From NCBI RefSeq assembly GCF_002197815.1, contig NZ_NIUB01000026.1, positions 1-64,000 on the forward strand: DNA of 64,000 bases, given 5' to 3'. Shown in pieces: positions 8,765-16,796 of this stretch; position 1 is the stretch's first letter; every line of letters begins with the position of its first letter. The DNA is from Pseudomonas oleovorans subsp. oleovorans (lineage in GTDB: Bacteria > Pseudomonadota > Gammaproteobacteria > Pseudomonadales > Pseudomonadaceae). The position numbers were made by a program, and so were the translations under genes. A model generated the notes under the pieces. It was not told where the DNA came from. It saw only the letters and a list, made by a program, of their open reading frames with translations, and did no database searches.

Positions 8765-9504
8765 AACGTCGCCGCCGTTCATCGCAAGCGGACATCAGCC
8801 CTGCCCTGTCCGTACATCACTATCGGCTGCTGGCCGGCGCTGTGCTGTTGCTGGCACTGGCGCTGGCCGTCTGCGCGGCGCGCATGGTGCCGGCGGGCAT
8901 TGCCAGCTATCAGGCGCTGTCTTTCATGGCGCACTGGCGCAAGGCCGGCGAGGAGCCTTCTGCACGAGCCTACGAGATCGCCCGCACAGCGGCGCAGCGC
9001 AGTGTTACACTCTACCCGGTAGCAAATGGCCAGTATCTGCAGCAACTGGGTCTGGTGGAGCAATGGCAGGCCTTTCGCCAGCCCTTTGCCGCGCCACAGG
9101 CTGGGGCCAGCCGGCAGGCTTCGCTGCAGGCGCTGCGTCAGGCCGTGGCCGCCAGGCCGACCTGGCCTGCCGCCTGGGTCGATCTGGCATGGGCCAAACT
9201 GTATCTGCAGGAATTCGACAGCGAATTCGCCCAGGCACTGCAGCAGGCTGCCGGTCTCGGCCCGTGGCGTATCGGCATCAACCGGGGGTTGAGCCAAATA
9301 GGTTTTTACAGCTGGCCGCGGCTTGACGCGGAGCAGCGTGAACTGGTGCTCGAGTCGGCCCGGCGTACCGTAAGCCACAGCAGGCGCGAAGCACTCGCCC
9401 TGTTTGATATCGCCAAGGCCACCGGCCTGGCAGAAGATCTCTGTAGTGCACTACCAGGGAAGATTGCCGAGGAGCGCGGAATCTGCGCTGGCACAATTGA
9501 ATGA
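8761..9504 (+). CDS. VpsP-like polysaccharide biosynthesis protein
   Basis: 247 residues with a basic N-terminus (KRRRRSS), one membrane segment at about residues 22-42 and a largely helical periplasmic remainder (about 45-247) with TPR-like spacing, for example RPTWPAAWVDLAWAKLYLQEF. I recognise this as the VpsP-like family, found in Vibrio vps and related EPS loci; its biochemical role is unknown. It overlaps the phosphatase gene by four bases and its stop overlaps the start region of the sugar transferase gene, so it is coupled to both. A scaffold or assembly role at the inner membrane is an inference. Confidence 0.7.
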   Translation: MKRRRRSSQADISPALSVHHYRLLAGAVLLLALALAVCAARMVPAGIASYQALSFMAHWRKAGEEPSARAYEIARTAAQRSVTLYPVANGQYLQQLGLVEQWQAFRQPFAAPQAGASRQASLQALRQAVAARPTWPAAWVDLAWAKLYLQEFDSEFAQALQQAAGLGPWRIGINRGLSQIGFYSWPRLDAEQRELVLESARRTVSHSRREALALFDIAKATGLAEDLCSALPGKIAEERGICAGTIE

Positions 9505-10911
9505 ATGGATCTTCAAATGTTTGGTAATGCCCATAAACCCGCCAATAACGATCTGCGCCTGTTCTTCGGCCTGCAATGGCTGACGGGCATGATCCCGCTG
9601 ATCGCCCTGCTGGAAATCCTCACCCTGGACAAGACCGGTACGGTGGGCGAGCAGTACCAGTTGCTGGCGGTCTATACCTTCCTCGCTTCGTTGCCGGCCT
9701 TCTTCCTGGCCGGCGCCTACCACCGCAACCACGGCTACCTGACCGGTCTGGCACGCCTGCTGGCTGGATGGATGCTCCTGCTCGCCGGTTTCACCATGAT
9801 CAGCTTCCTGACCAAGACCAGCGAACGCTTCTCCCGCGAGGTGATTCTGGTCTGGTCGGTTTCCGGCTACGCGGTGCTCGCGCTGTGCTACCTGGTCCTG
9901 CAGAGCCTGTACCGCCGGCACGCCCAGCATCTGCATAAGCAGGCCCGCTCGCTGATCATCGGCACCGGCGATCATGCGCTGGATCTGGCCGACAAGCTGG
10001 TGCGCATCCGTCGTGAACCTCTGCAGGGGCTGGTCAGCACCGACAGCGGCGAGGAACTGGACTACAACGGTATCCATACCCTGCGCGGCAGTCTGGCCCA
10101 TCTGCGCCCATTGATCGCCGAGCACGACATCCGCCGCTTGTACATCGCCCTGCCGCTGAGCGAAGCGGAGAAGGTTTCCGATCTGTACATTTCCCTGCTC
10201 GATGCCAGCGTCGATATCGTCTGGGTGCCGGATTTCGGCGGCCTGACCCTGCTCAACCACTCCATGGCGGACCTCGAAGGCCTGCCCATGATCAAGTTGA
10301 ACGAAAGCCCGCTGACCAGCTATCCGGCCTCGGCCATGACCAAGGCCATTCTGGATCGCACGGCCGCCGGGCTGGCCATCCTGTTGCTGAGCCCGCTGCT
10401 GATCGCCACGGCGATTGCAGTCAAGCTCTCCTCGCCCGGCCCGGTGCTGTTCAAGCAGAAGCGCCACGGCTGGAATGGCTCGGTGATCCTGGTGTGGAAA
10501 TTCCGCTCCATGCGCATGCACGATGATACCCAGGTGAAGCAGGCGACCCGCTCCGATCCGCGCATCACCCGCGTTGGCGCCTTTATCCGGCGCACATCCA
10601 TCGATGAACTGCCGCAGCTGTTCAATGTGTTGCAGGGCAGCATGTCGCTGGTCGGCCCGCGCCCCCATGCGATCGAGCACAACGACTACTACACCGACAA
10701 GATCAATGCCTATATGGCCCGCCACAGGATCAAGCCGGGGATCACCGGCCTGGCGCAGATCAGCGGTAGCCGTGGCGAAACCGAAACTCTGGAAAAGATG
10801 CAGCGCCGCGTGGAGCTGGATCTGGCCTATATCAACAACTGGTCGCTGTGGCTGGATATCAAGATCCTGCTGAAGACACCGCTGACCCTATTCGACAAGA
10901 ACATCTATTGA
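9505..10911 (+). CDS. Undecaprenyl-phosphate glucose-1-phosphate transferase (WcaJ-like)
   Basis: 468 residues. The N-terminal half has about four membrane helices (about 15-115) and a CoA-binding-like domain (about 145-250). The C-terminal bacterial sugar transferase domain (about 285-468) contains FKQKRHGWNG, VWKFRSM, SIDELPQLFNVL, SLVGPRPHA and KPGITGLAQ, all hallmarks of polyprenyl phosphohexose-1-phosphate transferases. It transfers a hexose-1-phosphate to undecaprenyl phosphate and so starts the EPS repeat on the inner leaflet. Glucose is the usual substrate of the closest family, but the sugar is not proven. An ATG at 9517 is an alternative start. Confidence 0.93.
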   Translation: MDLQMFGNAHKPANNDLRLFFGLQWLTGMIPLIALLEILTLDKTGTVGEQYQLLAVYTFLASLPAFFLAGAYHRNHGYLTGLARLLAGWMLLLAGFTMISFLTKTSERFSREVILVWSVSGYAVLALCYLVLQSLYRRHAQHLHKQARSLIIGTGDHALDLADKLVRIRREPLQGLVSTDSGEELDYNGIHTLRGSLAHLRPLIAEHDIRRLYIALPLSEAEKVSDLYISLLDASVDIVWVPDFGGLTLLNHSMADLEGLPMIKLNESPLTSYPASAMTKAILDRTAAGLAILLLSPLLIATAIAVKLSSPGPVLFKQKRHGWNGSVILVWKFRSMRMHDDTQVKQATRSDPRITRVGAFIRRTSIDELPQLFNVLQGSMSLVGPRPHAIEHNDYYTDKINAYMARHRIKPGITGLAQISGSRGETETLEKMQRRVELDLAYINNWSLWLDIKILLKTPLTLFDKNIY

Positions 10912-10930
10912 GCTTCGGGGCTTGCAGGCC

Positions 10931-11452
10931 ATGAGTCTCACCACGGATACCGCAACGGCTGAGCCGCTCAACCGCAAGCGCTGGTACCTGCTGCAGTCCA
11001 GGCCAAACCAGGCAGCCCGCGCGCTCGAACATCTGCAGCGCCAGGCTTATCCCTGCTTCCTCCCGTTGTGGCAGGTTGAGCGCGTGGTCCGGGGCCGCCG
11101 CCAGCAGACCGAAGAGCCACTGTTCCCCAATTATCTGTTCATCCAACTCGACGATGTGCATGACAACTGGATGCCGATCCGTTCCACCCGTGGCGTCAGC
11201 CGCCTGGTCAGCTTCGGCGGCCAGCCCCTGCCGGTGCCCGATGCGGTGATCGAACAACTGCGCCAGCGCATGATGCCGCCAGACAACCTGCTGCAGCCGG
11301 GCGACCGGGTACGCATCAACAACGGCAGCTTCGCCGAAATCGAGGCAATCTTCCTCGCCCACGACAAGGATGAGCGCGTACTGCTGCTGATCAACCTGCT
11401 GCAGCGTGAAAACACCCTGTCCTTCCACCTCAAAGACATCAGCAAAGTCTGA
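10931..11452 (+). CDS. RfaH-like transcription antiterminator (NusG paralogue)
   Basis: 173 residues from ATG 10931. The NusG N-terminal domain (about 15-115) starts KRWYLLQSRPNQAARALEHL and contains the PLFPNYLFI stretch typical of RfaH/NusG paralogues. The C-terminal KOW-like part includes PGDRVRINNGSFAEIEAIF. RfaH-type factors bind RNA polymerase paused at ops elements and suppress Rho termination in long surface-polysaccharide operons. It is the last gene of this EPS operon, 19 bp after the sugar transferase, which suggests it acts on this operon. It is not the housekeeping NusG, which lies in the secE-rpl region. Confidence 0.88.
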   Translation: MSLTTDTATAEPLNRKRWYLLQSRPNQAARALEHLQRQAYPCFLPLWQVERVVRGRRQQTEEPLFPNYLFIQLDDVHDNWMPIRSTRGVSRLVSFGGQPLPVPDAVIEQLRQRMMPPDNLLQPGDRVRINNGSFAEIEAIFLAHDKDERVLLLINLLQRENTLSFHLKDISKV

Positions 11453-11486
11453 GCCAGCCCGTACACGGAAGCCTCCCAGGCTCTTG

Positions 11487-11541
11487 TAGAAGCGGTTCTT
11501 TGTGGGAGCGGCTCTTGTGGGAGCGGCGCCCCCGCCGCGAA
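11487..11541. repeat. REP element
   Basis: Repeated GTGGGAGCGG units and a palindromic GGCGCCCCCGCCGCGAA core, the same core as in the 1-1145 array but inverted. It follows the rfaH-like gene; no U-rich terminator is visible there. Confidence 0.8.
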
Positions 11542-11552
11542 TGGTCAGATGC

Positions 11553-11798
11553 TCATGGAATGGGTGGCCAGATGACCGTGGAATCCGCAGCCAGATGCTT
11601 GGCCGAACAGCCGGACCAACGCAGCAGCGCCACCTGCCGGGCCGCATCGATCTGCGCCTGATCGCCACCACCGGCCTGCACCAACCACTGCGCCAGGCGC
11701 GCGGTACGCCGCGACTGGTCGATAGGCTGGCCCATGCTCAGGTCCCCCACCATGACCAGGGCCAGCATGGCGTCTTCGAGCGCGACGGCGTCATTCAC
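11553..11798 (-). pseudogene. Remnant of an HD-domain regulator (N-terminal fragment)
   Basis: An 81-residue frame starts at GTG 11798. Its first 65 or so residues (ALVMVGDLSMGQPIDQSRRT and VALLRWSGCSA) look like the N-terminus of HD-domain phosphohydrolase/LuxR-type proteins seen in pseudomonads. Similarity stops after about residue 66 and the frame ends after 81, far short of a full protein. An ATG immediately upstream is followed by a stop (ATG TAG) and has a good AGGAGA site. I read this as a truncated, dead gene. Family from memory, so confidence is moderate. Confidence 0.45.
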
Positions 11799-11899
11799 CT
11801 ACATGGGCAGCTCTCCTGTTTTTTGCCGGCCTCGGATAGACGACCGATACCGGGACACCGGCGCATTATCGACACTGAACTCCCCCAAGCACAGCGGCT

Positions 11900-12274
11900 A
11901 CCGCGCCGAGTTCGAGCCAGATTGCAGCCGACAAGAATAGCTTTCTGTACCTGACGCCGCAGGGCATGGCCACCGACTTCGCGCAGGATCTGCCAGCCGA
12001 GCAAACGGCGATCATGACGGCCACCCAGGATCCGATCCGCGCGGCGGCCTTCGATGAGCGCACCAGCGTCGCGGCCTGAACACAGAAGCCGTCCTGGTAC
12101 CTCGTCGCCAGTGACGACCGCATGATCGTGCCGGAGATGCAGCGTGACTTTGCCAAGAAGATCGGCGCACAGACCACCGAGATCGCAGCCAGCCACGTGC
12201 CGCAGCAGTCGCGCCCGGGCGATGTGGCAAAGATGATCATCCAGGCGGTGGAGAAGACGCAGGCAGCGCGTTGA
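11900..12274 (+). pseudogene. Broken alpha/beta-hydrolase gene (C-terminal half)
   Basis: Reading from about 11903, the frame gives QIAADKNSFLYLTPQG, then FAQDLPAEQTAIMTATQ, then an in-frame TGA at 12077-12079, then TQKPSWYLVASDDRMIVPEM and the catalytic-His region SHVPQQSRPGDV, ending at 12274. This is the C-terminal third of a secreted-type alpha/beta hydrolase. The TGA falls where a Trp (TGG) is usual before KPSWY. The N-terminal half with the nucleophile elbow is missing. It lies convergent to oprD. Confidence 0.7.
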
Positions 12275-12293
12275 ACGAGGGAATGAGCACAGG

Positions 12294-12321
12294 GCGAGCG
12301 GTTGCTCACCCTGCCGCTCGT
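12294..12321. terminator. Hairpin between convergent pseudogene and oprD
   Basis: GCGAGCGG (12294-12301) pairs with CCGCTCGT (12314-12321) around a 12-base loop. It lies at the oprD stop, where transcripts from both sides would end. No long U-run is present on either strand, so it is a candidate only. Confidence 0.5.
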
Positions 12322-12322
12322 C

Positions 12323-13624
12323 TTACAGGATCGACAGCGGGTAGTTGATGATCAGACGGTTCTCGTGCAGATCCTGGCCTACATCACGGCGCACATCGGA
12401 GTTACGCCAGCGGATGCTCAGGTTCTTCAGCGTACCTTCCTGGATGGTGTAGGCCAGCTCGGATTCGCGGCCCCATTCCTCGGCGTTTTCGCGGGTTTTC
12501 ACGCCATTGGTGTAGACGTCGATGTTGCTACCGCTGACGTAACGGTTCATCAGGGTCAGGCCGGGAATGCCGAGGCCGGCGAAGTTGTAGTCGTGGCGAA
12601 TCTGCCAGGAGCGTTCTTCCGGGTTGTCATAGCTGTTGGTGAAGCCGTCGTTGACCAGAGTGCCGCCGCTGGCGCCGTCGATACGCATGAACTTGGTATC
12701 ACCGCTGAGCTTCTGGTAAGCGACCATGAAGCTGTTGTTGCCGGTCTTGGCAGTGAGTGCGCCCTGATAGACCTTGTTGTCCAGATTGCCGGCCTTGGCC
12801 GCGCCTTCTTCCTTGCCGGTGACATAGCCGAGGTTGGCACCCAGTACCCAGTCACCGACCGCTTGGCTGTGGGTCAGCTGCACGTAGCTCTGCTGGTATA
12901 CGTCTTCCAGGCGCGCGTGCCAGACGCCGACCATGGTGTTGTTGCCGTTGAAGCGGTACTCACCACCACCGAAGTTGAAGTCATCACCCTTGACGAGACC
13001 GGCAGGGGTGCCCGAGTTGAACGCCATTTCTTCGCGGCTGGCATCGTGACGCTGGCTGTTTTTCCAGAACTGGCCGCCGTACAGGGTCAGGCCGTCGATT
13101 TCGTTGGAAGTGACCTGGGCGCCCTGGAAAGTTTGCGGCAGCGAGCGACCGTCGTCTGCACGCAGGATCGGCAGTACGGCGAACCACTCACCGACCTTCA
13201 GTTCGGTCTTGGAAATCTTGGCTTTCGCCGCCACGGCGGTACGGCCGAACTGGTCAGCAGCCTGGCCGTCGTCGTGAATCGGCATCAGGTTGGTGTTGGC
13301 AGCGCCGCGGTTGCCGTCCAGCTTGATGCTGTAAAGGCCGAGCACATCCAGGCCGAAACCGACGGAGCCTTCGGTGAAGCCGGAACGGGCATCGAGAATG
13401 AAGCTCTGAGTCCAGCCTTCGGCCTGGCCCTGGAGTTCGTCCTGAATTCGCGGATCGGTGTTGTTGAGGTAATTGCGGTTGAAGTAGTAGTTGCGCAGGC
13501 CGAGGGTGACCTTGGCATCTTCGACGAAGCCTGCGGCGTGGACGCTGCCAAAAGGCAGAGCGGCGATGGCGCTGACCATGCTACAGGCGGCAAACAGTGG
13601 GGTACGGCAGAAAGTAGGTGTCAT
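12323..13624 (-). CDS. OprD-family outer-membrane porin
   Basis: 433 residues from ATG 13624, which opens a signal peptide ending near SVHA (about residue 31). The mature start GFVEDAKVTLGLRNYYFNR and internal segments (QAEGWTQSFILDARSGFTEG, EERSWQIRHDYNFAGLGIPGL, ending RLIINYPLSIL) are characteristic of OprD/OccD-OccK channels, 18-strand barrels for small carboxylates or basic amino acids. It is downstream of the ketoglutarate-semialdehyde dehydrogenase gene on the same strand, suggesting a sugar-acid or hydroxyproline-type substrate. A terminator hairpin and a Crc-type motif sit just before the start. Confidence 0.93.
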   Translation of the reverse strand: MTPTFCRTPLFAACSMVSAIAALPFGSVHAAGFVEDAKVTLGLRNYYFNRNYLNNTDPRIQDELQGQAEGWTQSFILDARSGFTEGSVGFGLDVLGLYSIKLDGNRGAANTNLMPIHDDGQAADQFGRTAVAAKAKISKTELKVGEWFAVLPILRADDGRSLPQTFQGAQVTSNEIDGLTLYGGQFWKNSQRHDASREEMAFNSGTPAGLVKGDDFNFGGGEYRFNGNNTMVGVWHARLEDVYQQSYVQLTHSQAVGDWVLGANLGYVTGKEEGAAKAGNLDNKVYQGALTAKTGNNSFMVAYQKLSGDTKFMRIDGASGGTLVNDGFTNSYDNPEERSWQIRHDYNFAGLGIPGLTLMNRYVSGSNIDVYTNGVKTRENAEEWGRESELAYTIQEGTLKNLSIRWRNSDVRRDVGQDLHENRLIINYPLSIL

Positions 13625-13627
13625 ATC

Positions 13628-13637
13628 TTGTTGTTGT
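13628..13637 (-). promoter_or_regulatory. Candidate Crc/Hfq catabolite-repression (CA) motif before oprD
   Basis: On the minus strand the mRNA would read ACAACAACAA followed by GAT and the ATG. This fits the AAnAAnAA motif bound by Hfq-Crc in pseudomonads at the ribosome site of catabolite-repressed genes. No conventional Shine-Dalgarno is seen between it and the start. Functional assignment is inferred. Confidence 0.6.
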
Positions 13638-13649
13638 CTTCGACAGGTT

Positions 13650-13674
13650 AAAAAAAGCGGTGCCAAAGCACCGC
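13650..13674 (-). terminator. Intrinsic terminator between the dehydrogenase gene and oprD
   Basis: On the minus strand GCGGTGC-TTTG-GCACCGC (13674-13657) is followed by seven U residues (13656-13650). The stem is perfect. The last U is only 25 bases before the oprD ATG, so it would block read-through into oprD unless it is controlled. Confidence 0.85.
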
Positions 13675-13729
13675 GAGGGATAACGCTGCGCCGGGATGGG
13701 CGCAGCATCGTGGGGTCGGGCTGAAAGAC

Positions 13730-15313
13730 TCAGCTCAGGGCATCACGGGTGTGCACACCGTCAACCAGACGCTGGATACCCAGCGGGTTGGCGTTCTGCA
13801 GCGCCTCGGGCAGCACTTCGTCCGGGTAGTTCTGGTAGCACACCGGACGCAGAAAGCGGTGGATCGCCAGGGTGCCGACCGAAGTGCCGCGAGCGTCGGA
13901 AGTCGCCGGGTACGGGCCGCCATGGACCATGGAGTCGCAGACTTCCACACCAGTCGGGTAGCCATTAAGCAGCACACGGCCCACTTTGACTTCCAGCAGC
14001 GGCAGCAGGTCGCGGAAGGCGCTCAGGTCTTCACGCTCGGCGATCAGGGTCGCGGTCAGCTGGCCGTGCATGCTCTGCAGCGCGCGGGTCAGCTCGTCAC
14101 GATCGGCCACTTCGACGACGATGGTGGTCGGGCCGAAGACTTCCTCCTGCAGCAGGTGGTCGCCTTCGAGCAGCATGCTCACGTCAGCCTTGAATAGCTG
14201 CGGCTGCGCCTGGTTGCCGGCCTGCTCGTTGCCTGCCAGGTGGCTGACTTTTGCATGGCCTTTGAGCTGCGCCACACCGTTGGCGTAGCTGCGCAGGGTG
14301 CCGGCGTTGAGCATGGTCTGCGCCGGTTGCGCGCCGATGGCATCGGCCAGACCGGCGACGAACTCGCTGAACTCGGCGCTGCGAATGCCGATGATCAGGC
14401 CAGGATTGGTACAGAACTGGCCGCAGCCCAGCACTACGGAACCCGCCAGCTCCTTGGCCACGGTGACGCCACGCGCTTGCAGGGCGCCCGGCAGGACGAT
14501 CACCGGGTTGACGCTGGACATCTCGGCGAATACCGGGATCGGCTGCGGACGGGCAGCGGCCATGTCGCACAGGGCGCGACCGCCTTTCAGCGAACCGGTG
14601 AAGCCGACAGCCTGGATGGCCGGGTGCTTGACCAGAATCTCGCCGACGCCACCGCCGAAGATCATGTTGAACACGCCCTTGGGCATGCCGGTTTTCTCGG
14701 CGGCGCGAATCACTGCGTCAGCCACGCACTCGGCAGTGGCCATGTGGCCGCTGTGCGCCTTGAACACCACCGGGCAACCGGCAGCCAGAGCCGAGGCGGT
14801 ATCGCCACCCGCGGTGGAGAAGGCCAGCGGGAAGTTGCTGGCACCGAACACGGCGACCGGACCGACGCCGATCTGGTACTGACGCAGATCCGGGCGCGGC
14901 AGCGGCTGGCGATCCGGCAGGGCGCGGTCGATCCGTGCACCGTAGAAGTCACCACGACGCAGCACCTTGGCGAACAGACGCATCTGGCCACTTGTACGAC
15001 TACGCTCGCCCTGGATACGGGCAGCCGGCAGTGCGGTTTCGCGGCAGACCAGGGCGACGAAGTCATCACCGAGGGCGTCGATTTCGTCGGCGATGGCCTC
15101 GAGGAACTCGGCACGACGCACAACCGACAGATTGCGGTAGGTCGGGTAAGCGGCGGCAGCAGCCTGGGCGGCCGCGTCGACTTCTTCCGGCGTGGCCTGG
15201 ATGAAAGTGTACGGCAGCGCTTCACCGCTGCTGGCGTCGAGGCTTTTGTGCTCCACGGTGCCGGCAGCGCGGCGCTCACCGCCGATGTAATTGTGGCCAG
15301 TCAGACTCAGCAT
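13730..15313 (-). CDS. 2-ketoglutarate semialdehyde dehydrogenase (aldehyde dehydrogenase family)
   Basis: 527 residues from ATG 15313, with an AGGAG site at 15320-15324. The aldehyde dehydrogenase signature is complete: GVGPVAVFGASNFPLAFSTA near the cofactor fold, VGFTGSLKGGR, the general base in FAEMSSVNP, and the catalytic Cys in LGCGQFCTNPG. The length and these motifs fit the NADP-type alpha-ketoglutaric semialdehyde dehydrogenases (EC 1.2.1.26) that end glucarate/galactarate, arabinose or hydroxyproline catabolism by making 2-oxoglutarate. Which pathway is served cannot be told, since no dehydratase is nearby. It is followed by a terminator and then oprD. Confidence 0.88.
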   Translation of the reverse strand: MLSLTGHNYIGGERRAAGTVEHKSLDASSGEALPYTFIQATPEEVDAAAQAAAAAYPTYRNLSVVRRAEFLEAIADEIDALGDDFVALVCRETALPAARIQGERSRTSGQMRLFAKVLRRGDFYGARIDRALPDRQPLPRPDLRQYQIGVGPVAVFGASNFPLAFSTAGGDTASALAAGCPVVFKAHSGHMATAECVADAVIRAAEKTGMPKGVFNMIFGGGVGEILVKHPAIQAVGFTGSLKGGRALCDMAAARPQPIPVFAEMSSVNPVIVLPGALQARGVTVAKELAGSVVLGCGQFCTNPGLIIGIRSAEFSEFVAGLADAIGAQPAQTMLNAGTLRSYANGVAQLKGHAKVSHLAGNEQAGNQAQPQLFKADVSMLLEGDHLLQEEVFGPTTIVVEVADRDELTRALQSMHGQLTATLIAEREDLSAFRDLLPLLEVKVGRVLLNGYPTGVEVCDSMVHGGPYPATSDARGTSVGTLAIHRFLRPVCYQNYPDEVLPEALQNANPLGIQRLVDGVHTRDALS

Positions 15314-15758
15314 GGCGTTCTCCTGTCAGTAAATGGCGGGCAAGGCGCCATCGGGACAATGAATGAGGCCCGGCGGCAAAGCCGGGATGCACAACCACCT
15401 GCGCAGTTGTAGGACGTATGATAAGTGACAACATATCTATTTGTCCTCGGATACGCACGCTTGAAGCAAAGTAAGTTGCAATGCCTTGCAGACTGAACCA
15501 GGAAATCGGCCAAGCGACATGGTGCGGATTGGGCAAAAGCCCACGGACGCTATGGGAAAATTCCATGTGTGTTTGATGCGCGCGGTATGGTGCAAAAAAC
15601 CGGTAGCCGGACGCTGGCCTGAACGATCACGACGCGGTGTGCGCCCCGGTATTGATGCAGTGGCTGTGGTTGCGCGGCCATGCGCTCTGCTGGCGCGGAG
15701 GCTCTCAGGCACATGCCCTCGGGCTATCGATCAGCAGCCGAGACGGGTCAACGATTGC
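15314..15758. other. Intergenic region upstream of the dehydrogenase
   Basis: 445 bp without a credible gene; the short frames here have no family features. The segment 15403-15450 (TTGTAGGACGTATGATAAG and neighbours) is AT-richer than its surroundings and resembles sites of sugar-acid GntR regulators, so it may hold the dehydrogenase promoter and operator. No regulator gene is adjacent. Confidence 0.4.
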
Positions 15759-16730
15759 TCAGGCCTGGACATCTGCGGCTTCGTCCAGACCCGGGCGAGC
15801 AGGCGCTCTGGCCACCTCCAGGCGGTCACGACCGCGTTGCTTGGCCTGGTAGAGCAGCTTGTCGACGGCGCTGAGGAAGTCCTGCGAACGGTCGTGGGCG
15901 CCCGGCACGATGGTGCCCACGCCGAGGCTGATGGTGAGCAGCGACGACACGGCGGAGCGCGCGTGCGCGATGCGCTGCTGACGCACCTGCTGGCGGCAGC
16001 GTTCGGCAATGTGCCGGGCGGCGGCCTCATCGGTCTCCGGCAGCACCAGCACGAACTCCTCGCCACCGAAGCGGCCGACGAAATCCCGCGGCCTTTTGAC
16101 CGCGCGGCTCAGCGCCTGACCGACGCTCTTCAGGCAATCATCGCCCTGAACGTGGCCGTAATGGTCGTTGTACTGCTTGAAATGGTCGATATCCAGCAGG
16201 ATCAGTGATAACGGCTGCTGACTACGCTGGGCGTTGGCCCATTCGGTGGCCAGCACCATGTCGAACATGCGCCGGTTGGCCACACCGGTGAGGCCGTCCT
16301 TGTAGGAGTACTCCTCCAGCTGCTTCTGCAGGGTCAGCAGCTGTTCCTCGGTCTTCTTGCGCTCGCTGATGTCGAACATGAAGCCGATCAGCGCGTCTAC
16401 CTCGCCGTTATCGTCGCGCACCACATGCACCACGTCGCGAATCCACACGTAGTCGCCAGCGGCGGTCAGCGCACGGTAGTCGGCCTCATGATCGACACCG
16501 TTCTGCGACTGCGCGATGCAGAATTGCACCACTTTCTCGCGGTCGTCCGGGTGCATGCGCGTCGCCCAGTCTTCAGCACTGACCCAACTGGCCTGCGACC
16601 AGCCCAGCAGCGTTTCGATCTGCGGGCCGATATAGGCGAAGGTCATGGTCTTCCAGTCGATCTTCCAGGGGATCGCCCGGGTCGACTCCAGAAGAGTCTT
16701 GTACACCGCCTGATCAGTTGCTGCGCTCAT
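15759..16730 (-). CDS. PAS-GGDEF diguanylate cyclase
   Basis: 323 residues from ATG 16730, preceded by AGAGG; a GTG three codons upstream is also possible. A PAS domain with PAC motif occupies about residues 15-125, a short coiled coil about 124-142, and the GGDEF domain about 143-305. The active site is GGEEF (222-226) and the inhibitory site RPRD (213-216) lies five residues before it, so it should be an active, product-inhibited enzyme making c-di-GMP from two GTP. There is no membrane segment, so it is probably cytosolic. A decayed PilJ-type sensor gene lies just upstream on the same strand and may once have been its partner. Confidence 0.92.
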   Translation of the reverse strand: MSAATDQAVYKTLLESTRAIPWKIDWKTMTFAYIGPQIETLLGWSQASWVSAEDWATRMHPDDREKVVQFCIAQSQNGVDHEADYRALTAAGDYVWIRDVVHVVRDDNGEVDALIGFMFDISERKKTEEQLLTLQKQLEEYSYKDGLTGVANRRMFDMVLATEWANAQRSQQPLSLILLDIDHFKQYNDHYGHVQGDDCLKSVGQALSRAVKRPRDFVGRFGGEEFVLVLPETDEAAARHIAERCRQQVRQQRIAHARSAVSSLLTISLGVGTIVPGAHDRSQDFLSAVDKLLYQAKQRGRDRLEVARAPARPGLDEAADVQA

Positions 16731-16744
16731 GTCCACCACCTCTG

Positions 16745-16778
16745 CCCGCCTTGCGCTTCGTTATAGCGCAAAGGCGGG
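16745..16778. promoter_or_regulatory. Long hairpin between PilJ-like remnant and diguanylate cyclase
   Basis: CCCGCCTTGCGC (16745-16756) pairs with GCGCAAAGGCGGG (16766-16778) apart from one bulged A. It ends 14 bases upstream of the cyclase ATG and has no U-run, so it looks more like an mRNA leader structure or weak terminator than an intrinsic terminator. Confidence 0.55.
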
Positions 16779-16796
16779 TGGAGGGTGGTGCAATCC

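Noticed and set aside
15437..15712. 91-residue minus frame upstream of the dehydrogenase gene
   Set aside because: No ribosome site, no family and Arg/Pro-rich composition; the region looks regulatory.
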